Shown in pieces: positions 38,044-46,483 of a stretch of DNA of 64,000 bases; positions within the stretch are counted from its first letter, which is position 1, and every line of letters starts with the position of its first letter. This DNA comes from Demequina zhanjiangensis (lineage in GTDB: Bacteria > Actinomycetota > Actinomycetes > Actinomycetales > Demequinaceae): positions 186,001-250,000 of the forward strand of contig NZ_JAUHPV010000005.1 in the NCBI RefSeq assembly GCF_030418315.1, read 5' to 3'. Made by a program: the position numbers and the translations under genes. Below the pieces are notes generated by a model that saw only the letters and a program-made list of their open reading frames with translations, was not told the origin of the DNA and made no database searches.

Positions 38044-39789
38044 ATGGCCGATACGGTGGCGAACACCTTCATCGACACACTGGTGCGCGCGGGGGTGACC
38101 CGCATCTGGGGCATCGCGGGCGACTCGCTCAACGCGCTCACAGACGCGCTGCGCGTGGACGGACGCATCGAATGGATGCACACGCGGCACGAGGAGGCGG
38201 CCGCCTTCGCGGCGGGCGCGGACGCCGACGTGACCGGCCGGCTCGCTGTGCTCGCGGGCAGCTCGGGTCCGGGGAACCTCCACTTCATCAACGGCCTCTT
38301 CGATGCGCAGCGCAATCACGTCCCGGTGCTCGCGATCGCGTCGCACATCCCGCTCGACCAGATCGGGAGCAACTACTTCCAGGAGACCCACCCGCAGGAG
38401 CTGTACCGCGAGTGCTCCGTCTACTCCGAGCTCGTGAGCGACGCCTCCCAGCTCCCGTGGGTGCTTGAGACCGCGATGCGCGCCGCCGTGGAGCGCAAGG
38501 GCGTCGCGGTGGTGACCGTGCCGTCGGACATCTTCTTCCAGCCTGCACCGTCGCGACGCCCCACGGCCCCGATCACGGCCTCGGCCTCCCGCGTGACGCC
38601 CTCGGAAGGTGAGCTGAAGGCTGCCGCCAAGGCGCTGAACGCCGCGGAACGGGTCACCATCCTGGCGGGCTCGGGCGTCGCAGGGGCCCACGAGGAGGTC
38701 ATGGCGCTCGCCGAGCGCCTCCAGGCGCCGATCGTCCACGCGATGCGAGGCAAGGAGCACATCGAGTACGACAACCCCTACGACGTCGGGATGACCGGGC
38801 TCATCGGATTCTCGTCCGGCTACCGCGCGATGGAGAGGGCCGACGCGCTCCTGATGCTGGGCACCGACTTCCCCTATCGCCAGTTCTATCCCGAGAACGC
38901 GACGATCGTGCAGGTGGACATCCGCGGCGAGAACCTGGGCCGCAGGACCCCGATCGACGTCGGGCTCGTCGGCGATGTCGCCTCCACGTCCGAGGCACTG
39001 CTGCCGCTCCTGCGAGCGGGACGCGAGGGTCGCCACCTCCGCGACGCCGTGAAGCACTATCAGCGGGCGCGCAAGGACCTGGACGAGCTGGCGAACGACG
39101 ACGGCAGGAAGCCGATCCATCCGCAGTTCCTCACGCGCACCGTGTCGAAGGTCGCGGCAGACGACGCGATCTTCACTGCGGATGTGGGCAGTCCGACGGT
39201 GTGGGCAGCCCGCTACCTCGACATGACGAAGGAGCGTCGGCTTCTGGGCTCCTTCAACCATGGATCCATGGCGAACGCCCTCTCGCAGGCGCTCGGGGCT
39301 CAGGCGGACAACCGTGATCGCCAGGTCATCGCACTCTCGGGCGACGGGGGCCTCACCATGCTGATGGGAGAGCTGCTGACCGCGGCCCAGAACGATCTGC
39401 CGGTCACGATCGTCGTCTCGAACAACTCGTCGCTCAACTTCGTGGAGCTCGAGATGAAGGCTGCGGGCATCCCGACCTACGCGACCGGCCTCGACAACCC
39501 GGACTTCGCCGCCGTCGCTCGTGCGATGGGCATCCACGGGATCCGCGTCGAGGACGGGAAGGACCTGGAGCCCGCTCTGCGCGAGGCGCTCGCCACACCG
39601 GGTCCAGTGCTCGTGGATGTCGTCACGGCCCGTGAGGAGCTGACGCTGCCGCCGACGATCACGACCGCGCAGGCCAAGGGCTTCGCGCTGTGGGCGCTCA
39701 AGACCGTCATGTCAGGACGCGGGGACGAGCTTCTCGACCTCGCCGACACCAACGTGTGGCGACGAGTGTCGAGGGGCCGACAGCGCTGA
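38044..39789 (+). CDS. poxB: pyruvate dehydrogenase (quinone), PoxB-type ThDP enzyme
   Basis: A 581-residue ThDP- and FAD-dependent enzyme, the size of E. coli PoxB (572). It oxidatively decarboxylates pyruvate to acetate and CO2 and passes electrons to the quinone pool. The catalytic Glu is in RHEEAAAFAA. GSSGPGNLHFINGLFDA is characteristic of the PoxB group, and the ThDP-Mg motif GDGGLTMLMGELLT is intact. GGAGG stands ahead of the ATG at 38044. It is a single gene ended by a strong terminator. Acetate from it could feed acyl-CoA synthesis. Confidence 0.93.
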   Translation: MADTVANTFIDTLVRAGVTRIWGIAGDSLNALTDALRVDGRIEWMHTRHEEAAAFAAGADADVTGRLAVLAGSSGPGNLHFINGLFDAQRNHVPVLAIASHIPLDQIGSNYFQETHPQELYRECSVYSELVSDASQLPWVLETAMRAAVERKGVAVVTVPSDIFFQPAPSRRPTAPITASASRVTPSEGELKAAAKALNAAERVTILAGSGVAGAHEEVMALAERLQAPIVHAMRGKEHIEYDNPYDVGMTGLIGFSSGYRAMERADALLMLGTDFPYRQFYPENATIVQVDIRGENLGRRTPIDVGLVGDVASTSEALLPLLRAGREGRHLRDAVKHYQRARKDLDELANDDGRKPIHPQFLTRTVSKVAADDAIFTADVGSPTVWAARYLDMTKERRLLGSFNHGSMANALSQALGAQADNRDRQVIALSGDGGLTMLMGELLTAAQNDLPVTIVVSNNSSLNFVELEMKAAGIPTYATGLDNPDFAAVARAMGIHGIRVEDGKDLEPALREALATPGPVLVDVVTAREELTLPPTITTAQAKGFALWALKTVMSGRGDELLDLADTNVWRRVSRGRQR

Positions 39790-39796
39790 ACGAGCA

Positions 39797-39838
39797 GAAG
39801 GGCCGCGCCTGGTCCTCAACGGCCGGGCGCGGCCCTTC
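39797..39838. terminator. bidirectional terminator between poxB and VOC gene
   Basis: A 13-bp perfect stem (39797-39809 with 39826-39838) and a 16-nt loop, directly after the poxB stop and facing the convergent VOC gene. Confidence 0.85.
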
Positions 39839-39857
39839 CTCGCGTGGGCGGGTGACG

Positions 39858-40820
39858 CTACGCGGACACGACCACCGTGGTGCCCCACGGGTCAGCCGTG
39901 GTGACCACGTCGCCCTCTCGCTCGTAGGCGACACCGTGCTCTCCGAGCCGCTGCTCGAGCGCATCGAGCTCGGCGGTGGAAGCGACCTCGACGCGCACCT
40001 CCGAGAGGCCGCGCGACTCGGGTCGTGGTCCGGCGCCCTCGGATGACCACACGTTCACCGCGAGATGGTGGTGGTACCCGTCGGCGGAGAAGAACAGCGC
40101 GCCCTCCGAGCGAGAGGTCACAGCCATGCCGAGCGCGTCCTCGTAGAAGGCCTCCGCCGCCTCGAGCTCGCCGCCCCTCAGGTGCACGTGCCCCATGGTG
40201 AGCCCTGCAGCGGCGATCTCCTCAGCGGCGCCGTCCAGGTGCTCCGCGATGAACGCGTTGGGGTCGAGCGCGTAGCTGCCCATCGTGACCTCTCCGCCCG
40301 TCCAGGTCCAGGTGTCTGCGGGACGGTCGACGTAGAGCTCGACCCCGTTGCCCTCGGTGTCCACGAAGTAGAAGGCCTGGCTCACGGTGTGGTCGGCTGA
40401 GCCGACGAAGGACGTCGGGTACACGGTCGCGGTGCGCAGGATGGCTGCCGCGAGGCTTGCCTCATCGGTGTACAGGAACGCGGAATGGTAGAGACCGGCC
40501 TCGCGTTGGTCGTCGGCGGCAGCGTCCGACGGGACGATGCGCAGCAGCTCCACGCCGTCCATGCCGAGGGTCAACGCCGACGCCTGGGAGTCGAGAAGCT
40601 CAAGCCCGACTCCATCGATGTAGAACTCCGAGAGCGCAGCAGGGTCTGCCGAGGCGAGCTCGACCGCTCCCATGTGGGTTCCAGGGCCGAGGGCGGAGGC
40701 AGGGATGGACTCCGCGGACGCGGAGCGGGTGAGCAGGATCACGACGGCAGCGATCGCGACCAGCGCGACAGCGCCAGCCGTGACGACGACGGCGCGTCTG
40801 CGGGAACGTGCGAGTGGCAA
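39858..40820 (-). CDS. membrane-anchored two-module VOC (glyoxalase/dioxygenase-fold) protein
   Basis: 320 residues. A basic N-terminus (ARSRRR) and one hydrophobic helix (about residues 10-30) anchor it; two VOC modules follow (about 50-170 and 195-320). Module starts HMGAVELAS and MGHVHLRGG and ends such as NGVELYVDR resemble CatE-like catechol 2,3-dioxygenase proteins. The bulk would lie outside the membrane, unusual for this fold. The TTG at 40820 is preferred because GAGGAG lies 6 nt upstream; the TTG at 40838 has no ribosome site. Enzymatic function is not shown. Confidence 0.78.
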   Translation of the reverse strand: MPLARSRRRAVVVTAGAVALVAIAAVVILLTRSASAESIPASALGPGTHMGAVELASADPAALSEFYIDGVGLELLDSQASALTLGMDGVELLRIVPSDAAADDQREAGLYHSAFLYTDEASLAAAILRTATVYPTSFVGSADHTVSQAFYFVDTEGNGVELYVDRPADTWTWTGGEVTMGSYALDPNAFIAEHLDGAAEEIAAAGLTMGHVHLRGGELEAAEAFYEDALGMAVTSRSEGALFFSADGYHHHLAVNVWSSEGAGPRPESRGLSEVRVEVASTAELDALEQRLGEHGVAYEREGDVVTTADPWGTTVVVSA

Positions 40821-40864
40821 GGGGGACTCCTCAGTCAATCGATACAGGCGTCAAGCACAACGAC

Positions 40865-40894
40865 GCCCGGCCGGAGATTGCTCCCCGGCCGGGC
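40865..40894 (-). terminator. hairpin terminator after the F420-reductase-like gene
   Basis: GCCCGGCCGG pairs perfectly with CCGGCCGGGC across a 10-nt loop, 17 nt past the stop at 40912. Confidence 0.8.
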
Positions 40895-40911
40895 CTGGTG
40901 ATGGTGGGAGG

Positions 40912-41490
40912 TCAGCGGACCACGCCGAAGCCGCCGGTCCACGAGATCTTCTCCGCGGCCGCGAGGGTGAGCTGCAGGAAGCCGAAGGCCTCGAGCTCGT
41001 GCGCGCGCTTGAGGGCGCCGGCATCGATGGCCGACACGCCGCCGGCCTCGACGGCGGCAGCCAGGGTGGCCTTGGCGTCGGCGTCATCGCCCGCGATCTG
41101 CACGGTCGTGCCGAGCTCGCCGACCTTCTTGCTCGCGAGGGTCGCGGCGAAGGTGGTGTTGAAGGCCTTGAGCACCTTCGAGGCGGGGAGCTTCGCCTGG
41201 ATCTCAGCGGCGGCAGAGCTGCCCACCGGAACGACGAGCGAGTCGAACGTGGAGAAGTCGAGCGGGTTGGTGATGTCGACGACGATCTTGCCCTCGAGCT
41301 GCGAGGCGTATGCGTCGATGATCGCGTCCACGGCGGGGTAGGGGACCGCGAGCACGACGATGTCGCCGGTGATCGGAGCGGTGCCGGACTCGCCCTCGGA
41401 GATGTAGGTGACGGAGGCGCCGCCGTCGGCGAGCAGGCCGCCGATCGCGTTCGCCATGTTGCCGGTGCCGAAGATGGTGGTGGAGGTCAT
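40912..41490 (-). CDS. NADPH-dependent F420 reductase-like NAD(P)-binding protein
   Basis: A 192-residue single Rossmann-domain protein with GTGNMANAIG at residues 8-17 and the FNTTFAATL segment of the F420-dependent NADP reductase family. Members pass hydride between NADPH and F420 or act on other substrates; F420 use is not shown here. It is divergent from a MarR gene across 105 nt containing two identical-arm palindromes, so it is the likely target of that regulator. AAGGAAGAG precedes the ATG. A hairpin GCCCC/GGGGC lies in its 5' leader (41511-41522). Confidence 0.85.
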   Translation of the reverse strand: MTSTTIFGTGNMANAIGGLLADGGASVTYISEGESGTAPITGDIVVLAVPYPAVDAIIDAYASQLEGKIVVDITNPLDFSTFDSLVVPVGSSAAAEIQAKLPASKVLKAFNTTFAATLASKKVGELGTTVQIAGDDADAKATLAAAVEAGGVSAIDAGALKRAHELEAFGFLQLTLAAAEKISWTGGFGVVR

Positions 41491-41527
41491 GTCGCTCTTC
41501 CTTTCAGGGCGCCCCTCGGGGCAATTG

Positions 41528-41576
41528 GTTGTATCTACAACTAGAGACTGTAGCGCATCATTGTTGTAGATACAAC
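41528..41576. promoter_or_regulatory. twin MarR operators GTTGTA-N2-TACAAC
   Basis: Two perfect palindromes with the same arms, at 41528-41541 and 41563-41576, have centres 35 bp apart. The second covers the presumed -35 of marR (TTGTTG, 41561-41566). The first lies in the leader or promoter of the divergent gene. They are the obvious binding sites of the adjacent MarR protein. Confidence 0.82.
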
Positions 41577-41583
41577 TATCCGC

Positions 41584-41589
41584 TACGAT
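41584..41589 (+). promoter_or_regulatory. -10 element, probable leaderless start of the MarR gene
   Basis: TACGAT lies 6 nt before the ATG at 41596 and 17 nt after a TTGTTG -35-like hexamer. Confidence 0.6.
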
Positions 41590-41595
41590 AGGGGC

Positions 41596-42180
41596 ATGGA
41601 CACACGCACGGACAGCCTGCTGCGGCAGGAGGAGCGCGTCGCGATCGCGCGCCTGCATGCGCTGCTGGAGCTGCTTCCGGCCGCGCTCGACAAGAAGCTC
41701 GCACCTGCCTCGCTGACCGCCTTCGAGTACACCCTTCTCGAGGCGCTCGACGAGGCGCCCTCGGGCACGCTCCGCCTCAGCAGGCTCGCCTCGCGCACCA
41801 ACGCGACGCTGCCGCGCCTGTCGCGCGTGGTGACGGCGCTCGAACGCAAGGACTTCGTGGTCCGCGAGCAGTGCCCTGACGACGGACGCGCCTTCAACGC
41901 CGTCCTGACCGCCCACGGCCGTGAGGCGCTGCGGTCCACCCAGCCGCTTCACGCGGAGGCGGTGCGCACGATGGTGCTGGACGACCTGTCAGAGGACGAG
42001 GTGGAGGATCTCGCCCAGCTGTGCCTCAAGATCCTGGGACGGCTCGACCCCGACCGACGCCTCGAGGTGACGGCCTGCCTGGCCGATCCGGCGCCGGCGT
42101 GCGCGGCCGACCCTGCACCCGTGCCCACCTGCGACGCAGACCCTGCGCCGGCGTGCGCCGCGGACCCTGAGCCCTACTGA
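41596..42180 (+). CDS. MarR-family regulator with Cys/Pro-rich C-terminal tail
   Basis: 194 residues. The winged helix-turn-helix covers about residues 40-130 (RLSRLASRTNATLPRLSRVV, then the wing with PDDGRAFNA). The last 36 residues are an atypical tail of repeated ADPAPAC-type units with four cysteines, absent from usual MarR proteins. The tail might bind metal or act as a redox switch (inference). It presumably binds the twin operators upstream. Its stop overlaps the convergent TetR gene by 7 nt. Confidence 0.88.
   Translation: MDTRTDSLLRQEERVAIARLHALLELLPAALDKKLAPASLTAFEYTLLEALDEAPSGTLRLSRLASRTNATLPRLSRVVTALERKDFVVREQCPDDGRAFNAVLTAHGREALRSTQPLHAEAVRTMVLDDLSEDEVEDLAQLCLKILGRLDPDRRLEVTACLADPAPACAADPAPVPTCDADPAPACAADPEPY
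42083..42177 (+). repeat. imperfect in-gene repeat encoding the DPAPAC tail
   Basis: Near-identical copies of a unit spelled gaccctgc.ccggcgtgcgc give the repeated ADPAPAC peptide at the MarR C-terminus. The copies suggest local duplication within the gene. Confidence 0.6.
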
Positions 42181-42761
42181 GCCACTCCTGGTCCCTCCAG
42201 CGGCAGGGGAGTGAGCGCGAGCACCTGTGCGACGACCTCCGTCGCCTCCATCTCGGGATGAAGCACCAGCCATGACAGCGCGGCGCCGACGAGCGCACCC
42301 ATGAACGCGCCGGCGGTCATCTCCGTGACGGCACCTCGCGTCTCGGAGGCCGGCAGGGAGTCACGCAGTGCGACGAGGTACACCTCCACCAGCCCAGCAC
42401 GGGCCGAGGCGACGGCGCCATTCCACGGGCGATCCGTACGGAAGAGCTCGGCGGCCATGACCTTCGCTCGGTCGGTGTTCTCCCGCAGCGCCTCGAGCGT
42501 GGCCTCCGATACGGCGGCAAGAGCGCCCGGACCCGGCGACTCGAGTCGGGCCGCCTCGACACGCACCCGCAGCGCCTCGAAGCCGTCGCGCATGACGGCC
42601 TCGAAGATCGCGTCCTTGTTCGGATAGTTGTAGTAGAGGCTGCCCTTCGCGACCCCTGCCTCGTCGGCGACGGCGTCCATCGTCGCCGACGAGATGCCCT
42701 GGCGCGCGGCGACGGTGACGGCAGCGGCGAGGATCGCCTGCCTGGTGCTGGGGCGTGCCAT
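42174..42761 (-). CDS. TetR-family regulator of the YhgE/ABC operon
   Basis: A 195-residue TetR protein with its HTH at about residues 25-45 (MDAVADEAGVAKGSLYYNY). It is the last gene of a minus-strand operon: ABC ATPase, YhgE/Pip membrane protein, TetR. A gap of 23 nt separates it from the membrane protein. It most likely represses the operon through the palindrome at 45689-45702. Confidence 0.88.
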   Translation of the reverse strand: MARPSTRQAILAAAVTVAARQGISSATMDAVADEAGVAKGSLYYNYPNKDAIFEAVMRDGFEALRVRVEAARLESPGPGALAAVSEATLEALRENTDRAKVMAAELFRTDRPWNGAVASARAGLVEVYLVALRDSLPASETRGAVTEMTAGAFMGALVGAALSWLVLHPEMEATEVVAQVLALTPLPLEGPGVAQ

Positions 42762-42784
42762 TGCTCCTCCTGGAGGCCGCGCGG

Positions 42785-44935
42785 TCAGATGGACAGCTCA
42801 GGGTGCAGACGTGCGATCGTCCACACCTTCTGACGCCCCGCAGCGATCGCGCTGATCGTGAGCGAGACGGCCAGGAGCCCCACCATATAGGCGAGCGCCG
42901 CCCAGAAACGTGCGTCGACGCCGCCTCCGATCATGGCGCGCAGACCGTCCACGACGTACGACGCGGGCATGAAGGGATGGAGGATCTGGAAGAACCGCGG
43001 CGAGGTCTCGACGGGGTAGGTGCCGCTCGACGACGAGAGCTGGAGCATGAGGAGCACCAGGCTCACGACGCGTCCAGCCGCCGACCCCAGTAGCACGACG
43101 AACATCTGCTGGAGGGCCAGGAACGCGAGCGTCGTGAGCAGCACGAAGAGCGTCATACCGAGGAGGTGCACGGGCGACACGCCGATCAGAAGCACGAGGA
43201 CGAGCACCATGATGAGCGTCTGACCGAGCCCCAGGAGCGCGGCAGGCACGAAACCCGTGAGCACCGTGCGCAGGCCGGAGGCGCGTGTGCCCAGCAGCCG
43301 CACCGGAAGCGGACGGAGGATCAGCCACGTGATGAGCGCGCCGACGAACGCCGCCAGAGCGATGAAGAACGGTGCGAAGCCTTCGCCGAAGCCCTGCGTC
43401 TCGTTCTCCGTCATGGCCTCGAGCGCCACGGGGTCAGCCATCACCTCGGACATGCTCGCCGCTTGGGAATCCGAGTAGTGCGGGGCGCGCGAGGCGCCGT
43501 CGCGCAGTGCGGAGGAGAGGTCGCCCGCACCGGCCGATACCTGGTCCGCTCCGTCGGCCAGCGTCACGCCCCCACCGAGCGCGTCGTCCACGCCGGAGGC
43601 AAGCCGCGCGGCGCCGTCTTCGAGGTCGTCTGCGCCGTGTGCGAGCCGAGACGCGCCCCCGGAGACCTCAGAGGCGCCGGCCGAGAGAGTCGTCGCGCCC
43701 GCGGAGACGTCCCGCGCTCCGCTGGCCGCAGCGCGCGCCCCCTGCGCGAGGCTGTCCGCTCCCTGCTCCGCCTCCGTGGCACCCGCCGCAAGATCACCGG
43801 CGCCGGAGTCGAGCGCGGAGATCGCCCCCACCAGGTCAGGCGCCGCATCGGCGAGGGTGCTGGTGCCCTGCGCCAGCTGCGACGCGCCCGCTGCCAGGTC
43901 GGTGAGGCTCGAGCCTTGAGCGCGGAGCGCCGCGTCGACGTCAGCCAGGCTCGCGGTCGGGTCCGCCGCGGCGATCTGAGAGATCAGACCCAGGGCGCCC
44001 CTCAGCTGCGTGGCGCCCGTGTCGAGGGCGGCGGCGTCGTCCGTCAGCGTCGCGGTCTGCTCGTCGAGCGCGGACAGACCCTGGGACAGGTGCTCCGCGC
44101 CGGTGGACAGCGTCGCCAGTCCTCCGTCGAGGTCCTCCGCACCCGACGCGACCGCGTCGGTGCCATCGGCGAGGCTCGACGCTCCCGCCGCGAGCGAGCC
44201 GGCGCCTGCGGCGACCTGAGTTGCTCCGTCGGCGAGATCCCCCGCGCCGTCCGCGAGAGTCGAAGCGCCTGCGGAGAGGTCCTGCGCTCCCGCGTCGAGT
44301 CCTTGCAGGCCCTCCTCGAGCGCTGCGGCACCGTCGGCGACCTCGGTGGTCGCGTCGTCAAGCGTCGCGGCGCCGTCGGCCGCGTCAGAGAGTCCGGCGG
44401 AGAGCGCGTCTACCCCCTCGATGAGGAGCAGCGACGTGCGCGCCGCGGTCGTGTCGGCGACGGCCTCGTGCACGCGGTCCATCGCGGTACGTCCGAGAGT
44501 GGTCGCCAGGAAGCTGTTGGTCTCGTTGTAGTGCACCTCGAGCGGTGCTGTCACGGGGTCAGCGGAGTCCACGGAGGCGAGAGACGCCGAGAAGTCGGCG
44601 GGGATCGTGACGGCGAAGTAGTACTCGCCGTGCGCGACCCCTTCCGCAGCGTCGTCGGCATCGGTCAGCACCCACCCGAGGTCCGCCGACTCGACCAGCT
44701 CGGTGACCACCTCGGCACCGGCATCGATCGTGGTGCCGTCGGAGAGCGCCACCGGCTGATCCTCGTCGACGAGCGCCACGGCGATCTGATCGAGGTTCTC
44801 CGTGGGCGACCAGAACGCCCACAGGTACAGGGCGCCGTAGATGAGCGGGATGAACAGGAGCACGCCGAGCGCGACGCGAGGAAGGACGCCCGCGCGGAAG
44901 CGCGTGAGCTCGGTGCCGGGGGAGAGGACGGACAT
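42785..44935 (-). CDS. YhgE/Pip-family membrane protein with ABC-2 type permease domain
   Basis: 716 residues. One membrane helix near residues 18-42, an extracellular region, a long stretch of GAxxLxx heptads (about 181-310 and 348-480), and five to six membrane helices from 520 to 705 of ABC-2 permease type. The family includes the phage infection protein Pip of Lactococcus and ESX/type VII-linked YhgE proteins. It may form an exporter with the ATPase encoded just upstream. Regulation by a TetR in the same operon fits an efflux or envelope-stress role. Confidence 0.9.
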   Translation of the reverse strand: MSVLSPGTELTRFRAGVLPRVALGVLLFIPLIYGALYLWAFWSPTENLDQIAVALVDEDQPVALSDGTTIDAGAEVVTELVESADLGWVLTDADDAAEGVAHGEYYFAVTIPADFSASLASVDSADPVTAPLEVHYNETNSFLATTLGRTAMDRVHEAVADTTAARTSLLLIEGVDALSAGLSDAADGAATLDDATTEVADGAAALEEGLQGLDAGAQDLSAGASTLADGAGDLADGATQVAAGAGSLAAGASSLADGTDAVASGAEDLDGGLATLSTGAEHLSQGLSALDEQTATLTDDAAALDTGATQLRGALGLISQIAAADPTASLADVDAALRAQGSSLTDLAAGASQLAQGTSTLADAAPDLVGAISALDSGAGDLAAGATEAEQGADSLAQGARAAASGARDVSAGATTLSAGASEVSGGASRLAHGADDLEDGAARLASGVDDALGGGVTLADGADQVSAGAGDLSSALRDGASRAPHYSDSQAASMSEVMADPVALEAMTENETQGFGEGFAPFFIALAAFVGALITWLILRPLPVRLLGTRASGLRTVLTGFVPAALLGLGQTLIMVLVLVLLIGVSPVHLLGMTLFVLLTTLAFLALQQMFVVLLGSAAGRVVSLVLLMLQLSSSSGTYPVETSPRFFQILHPFMPASYVVDGLRAMIGGGVDARFWAALAYMVGLLAVSLTISAIAAGRQKVWTIARLHPELSI
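43496..44395 (-). repeat. heptad (21-bp) coding repeats in the YhgE gene
   Basis: Successive 7-residue units of form G-A-x-x-L-x-x, roughly 18 before and 18 after a short break (residues 321-347), encode a long extracellular rod. The DNA repeats are degenerate, so the constraint is on protein. Confidence 0.8.
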
Positions 44936-44960
44936 GGTCGGGCCTTCGTTCTGTGCTGAG

Positions 44961-45674
44961 TCAGCGGGTGAGGAGGAGTGCGGAGGTCAGCTCAGGTGCG
45001 AACAGCGCGACGTCGCGCGGATCGGCGGATCCGACGACGACTGCGGTCCCGCCCCGAGCGATGGCCTCGAGCCGCGAGGCGACGTGGGCGCGCTGCTCCG
45101 GATTCTTCACCGCATCGAGATCGTCGATGAGGAGCAGTCGCGGGCGCTCCACGAGCGCAAGCGCGATGCGGAGCAGCAGGTCCTGGCTCTCGGAGAGATC
45201 GCGGACGAGCTCTCCCGCCGGCGGTGCGGGCGTGTCCCCGAACACCGGCATCAGAGCAGCATGCACCTGCTTCTCGGCGGGACGGGGCACGCGCCGATAC
45301 CAGGGCGCTGTCCACGTCTGGCGTTCGTGGAGCACCTCCGAGACACGCGCCGCGCCATCAGGTCGGTCGATCGGGTCGAAGCCCGCGAGCGCCGTGATCC
45401 TGCGCAGGTCGCGCCCGCGGGTGGTCACGTCGAGCCCGAGGGTGCGGATCCGGCCGCCCGTGAGGCGCATGCGCCCTCCCATGCTCAGCAGCAGCGAGGT
45501 GCGACCGCTGCCGCGGTTTCCGATCACGACGGTCACGGGGGTGTCGAGGCGGGCGGTGACCGGGCCGAAGACGGGCGCCCGTCGGGTGGCGACGGCGGCG
45601 CGGTCGATGACGAGCGTCGGCGTCGCGTCGGCCGGGTGGGTGGTGCGTGAGGGGGTGGAGATCTCGACTGTCAT
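44961..45674 (-). CDS. degenerate ABC-type ATPase partnered with YhgE
   Basis: 237 residues with an ABC ATPase layout but altered catalytic motifs. Walker A reads GNRGSGRTS (residues 52-60), with Arg58 replacing the catalytic Lys. The signature is LSESQ instead of LSGGQ, and Walker B is LLLIDDLD with Asp for the catalytic Glu. It may bind ATP weakly or act as a non-hydrolysing partner of the YhgE protein encoded 25 nt downstream. ATG at 45674 is supported by AAGGAG; an upstream in-frame ATG would lie inside the operator. Confidence 0.8.
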   Translation of the reverse strand: MTVEISTPSRTTHPADATPTLVIDRAAVATRRAPVFGPVTARLDTPVTVVIGNRGSGRTSLLLSMGGRMRLTGGRIRTLGLDVTTRGRDLRRITALAGFDPIDRPDGAARVSEVLHERQTWTAPWYRRVPRPAEKQVHAALMPVFGDTPAPPAGELVRDLSESQDLLLRIALALVERPRLLLIDDLDAVKNPEQRAHVASRLEAIARGGTAVVVGSADPRDVALFAPELTSALLLTR

Positions 45675-45688
45675 GTGCGCTCCTTTGT

Positions 45689-45702
45689 ACTGACTAGTCA
45701 GT
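45689..45702. promoter_or_regulatory. TetR-type operator of the YhgE/ABC operon
   Basis: ACTGACTAGTCAGT is a perfect 14-nt palindrome 14 nt upstream of the ATPase start. An overlapping repeat ACTAG-N5-CTAGT extends to 45707. The TGACT/AGTCA arms resemble many TetR sites in actinobacteria. Confidence 0.72.
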
Positions 45703-45746
45703 CTAGTACGGACGCGGGACACCCGTGACACCGTGTGCCACGCGGC

Positions 45747-46382
45747 CTACTGCGTCAGGCCGCTCACGAACTCCTCGACCTCGGCCAGCGTCTGCTCATC
45801 GATGCCGTGCCCGAGCCCACGGTGCACGCGGATCGTGGGGGAGGCGTGCGCGGGAAGCCATCGCTCCATGCGCGCCACCTCGGCGGGCGGGATCACGGGA
45901 TCGGCGTCACCGCGGGACCACAGCACTCGTGGTCGCTCTTCAGAGAGGCGGGCGTCCGTCGGCGACGGAGCATCGACGACGAACCCTGACAGCACGATCG
46001 TCCCCGCCACCCGCTCGGGCCGGGAGCGAAGCAGCTCGAGCGCCATGAGGCCGCCCTGCGAGAATCCGAGAGGGATGAGCGGAGCGCCGGCCGGCGCATG
46101 GGCGTCGATCCAGTCCCACAGCGCCTCCGTCGCCCGGTTCACCTCGTCCAGGTCGTAGGCGAGAGTCGGCGGCGTCAAGGCGAACCACGCAGCGCCTCCG
46201 AAGCCCATCTCGAGCGGGGCGCGCACGGAGGCCCAGGGCACTCCTGACGGAAGCATCGGCGCGAGGCCCGCCAGGTCGTGCTCGTGCGAGCCGAATCCGT
46301 GCAGCAGGAGCAGCACGGGCTCCGTGCTGTCCGACTCGGGCGAGGGCCAGGACGACGAGTGGATCGACTGAAGCGCTGTCAT
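45747..46382 (-). CDS. phospholipase/carboxylesterase-family alpha/beta hydrolase
   Basis: A 211-residue cytosolic hydrolase of the Abhydrolase_2 type. Nucleophile in GFSQGG, Asp in RGDADPVIP and His in GLGHGID form the triad; LLLLHGFGS gives the oxyanion region. It hydrolyses carboxylic esters or lysophospholipids; the natural substrate is unknown. It is divergent from the HAD gene and 72 nt upstream of the ABC gene, with the TetR operator between. Confidence 0.88.
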   Translation of the reverse strand: MTALQSIHSSSWPSPESDSTEPVLLLLHGFGSHEHDLAGLAPMLPSGVPWASVRAPLEMGFGGAAWFALTPPTLAYDLDEVNRATEALWDWIDAHAPAGAPLIPLGFSQGGLMALELLRSRPERVAGTIVLSGFVVDAPSPTDARLSEERPRVLWSRGDADPVIPPAEVARMERWLPAHASPTIRVHRGLGHGIDEQTLAEVEEFVSGLTQ

Positions 46383-46483
46383 GCGCCCCAGTATGGCCCG
46401 CGGCGGGTCGACCTCGCGGTGCCAGGTAGCATGCCAGCGAGTGCCAGCCCCGCTCCGAACCCACGAAAGGCGGACCACCGACC

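Noticed and set aside
43496-44395. Minisatellite or CRISPR-like array
   Set aside because: The 21-bp periodicity is coding, degenerate at DNA level and in frame with the YhgE heptads; there are no spacers.
43166-44959. Plus-strand open frame of 597 codons opposite the YhgE gene
   Set aside because: Arg/Gly-rich translation produced by the complementary heptad repeats; no start signal and no recognisable domain.
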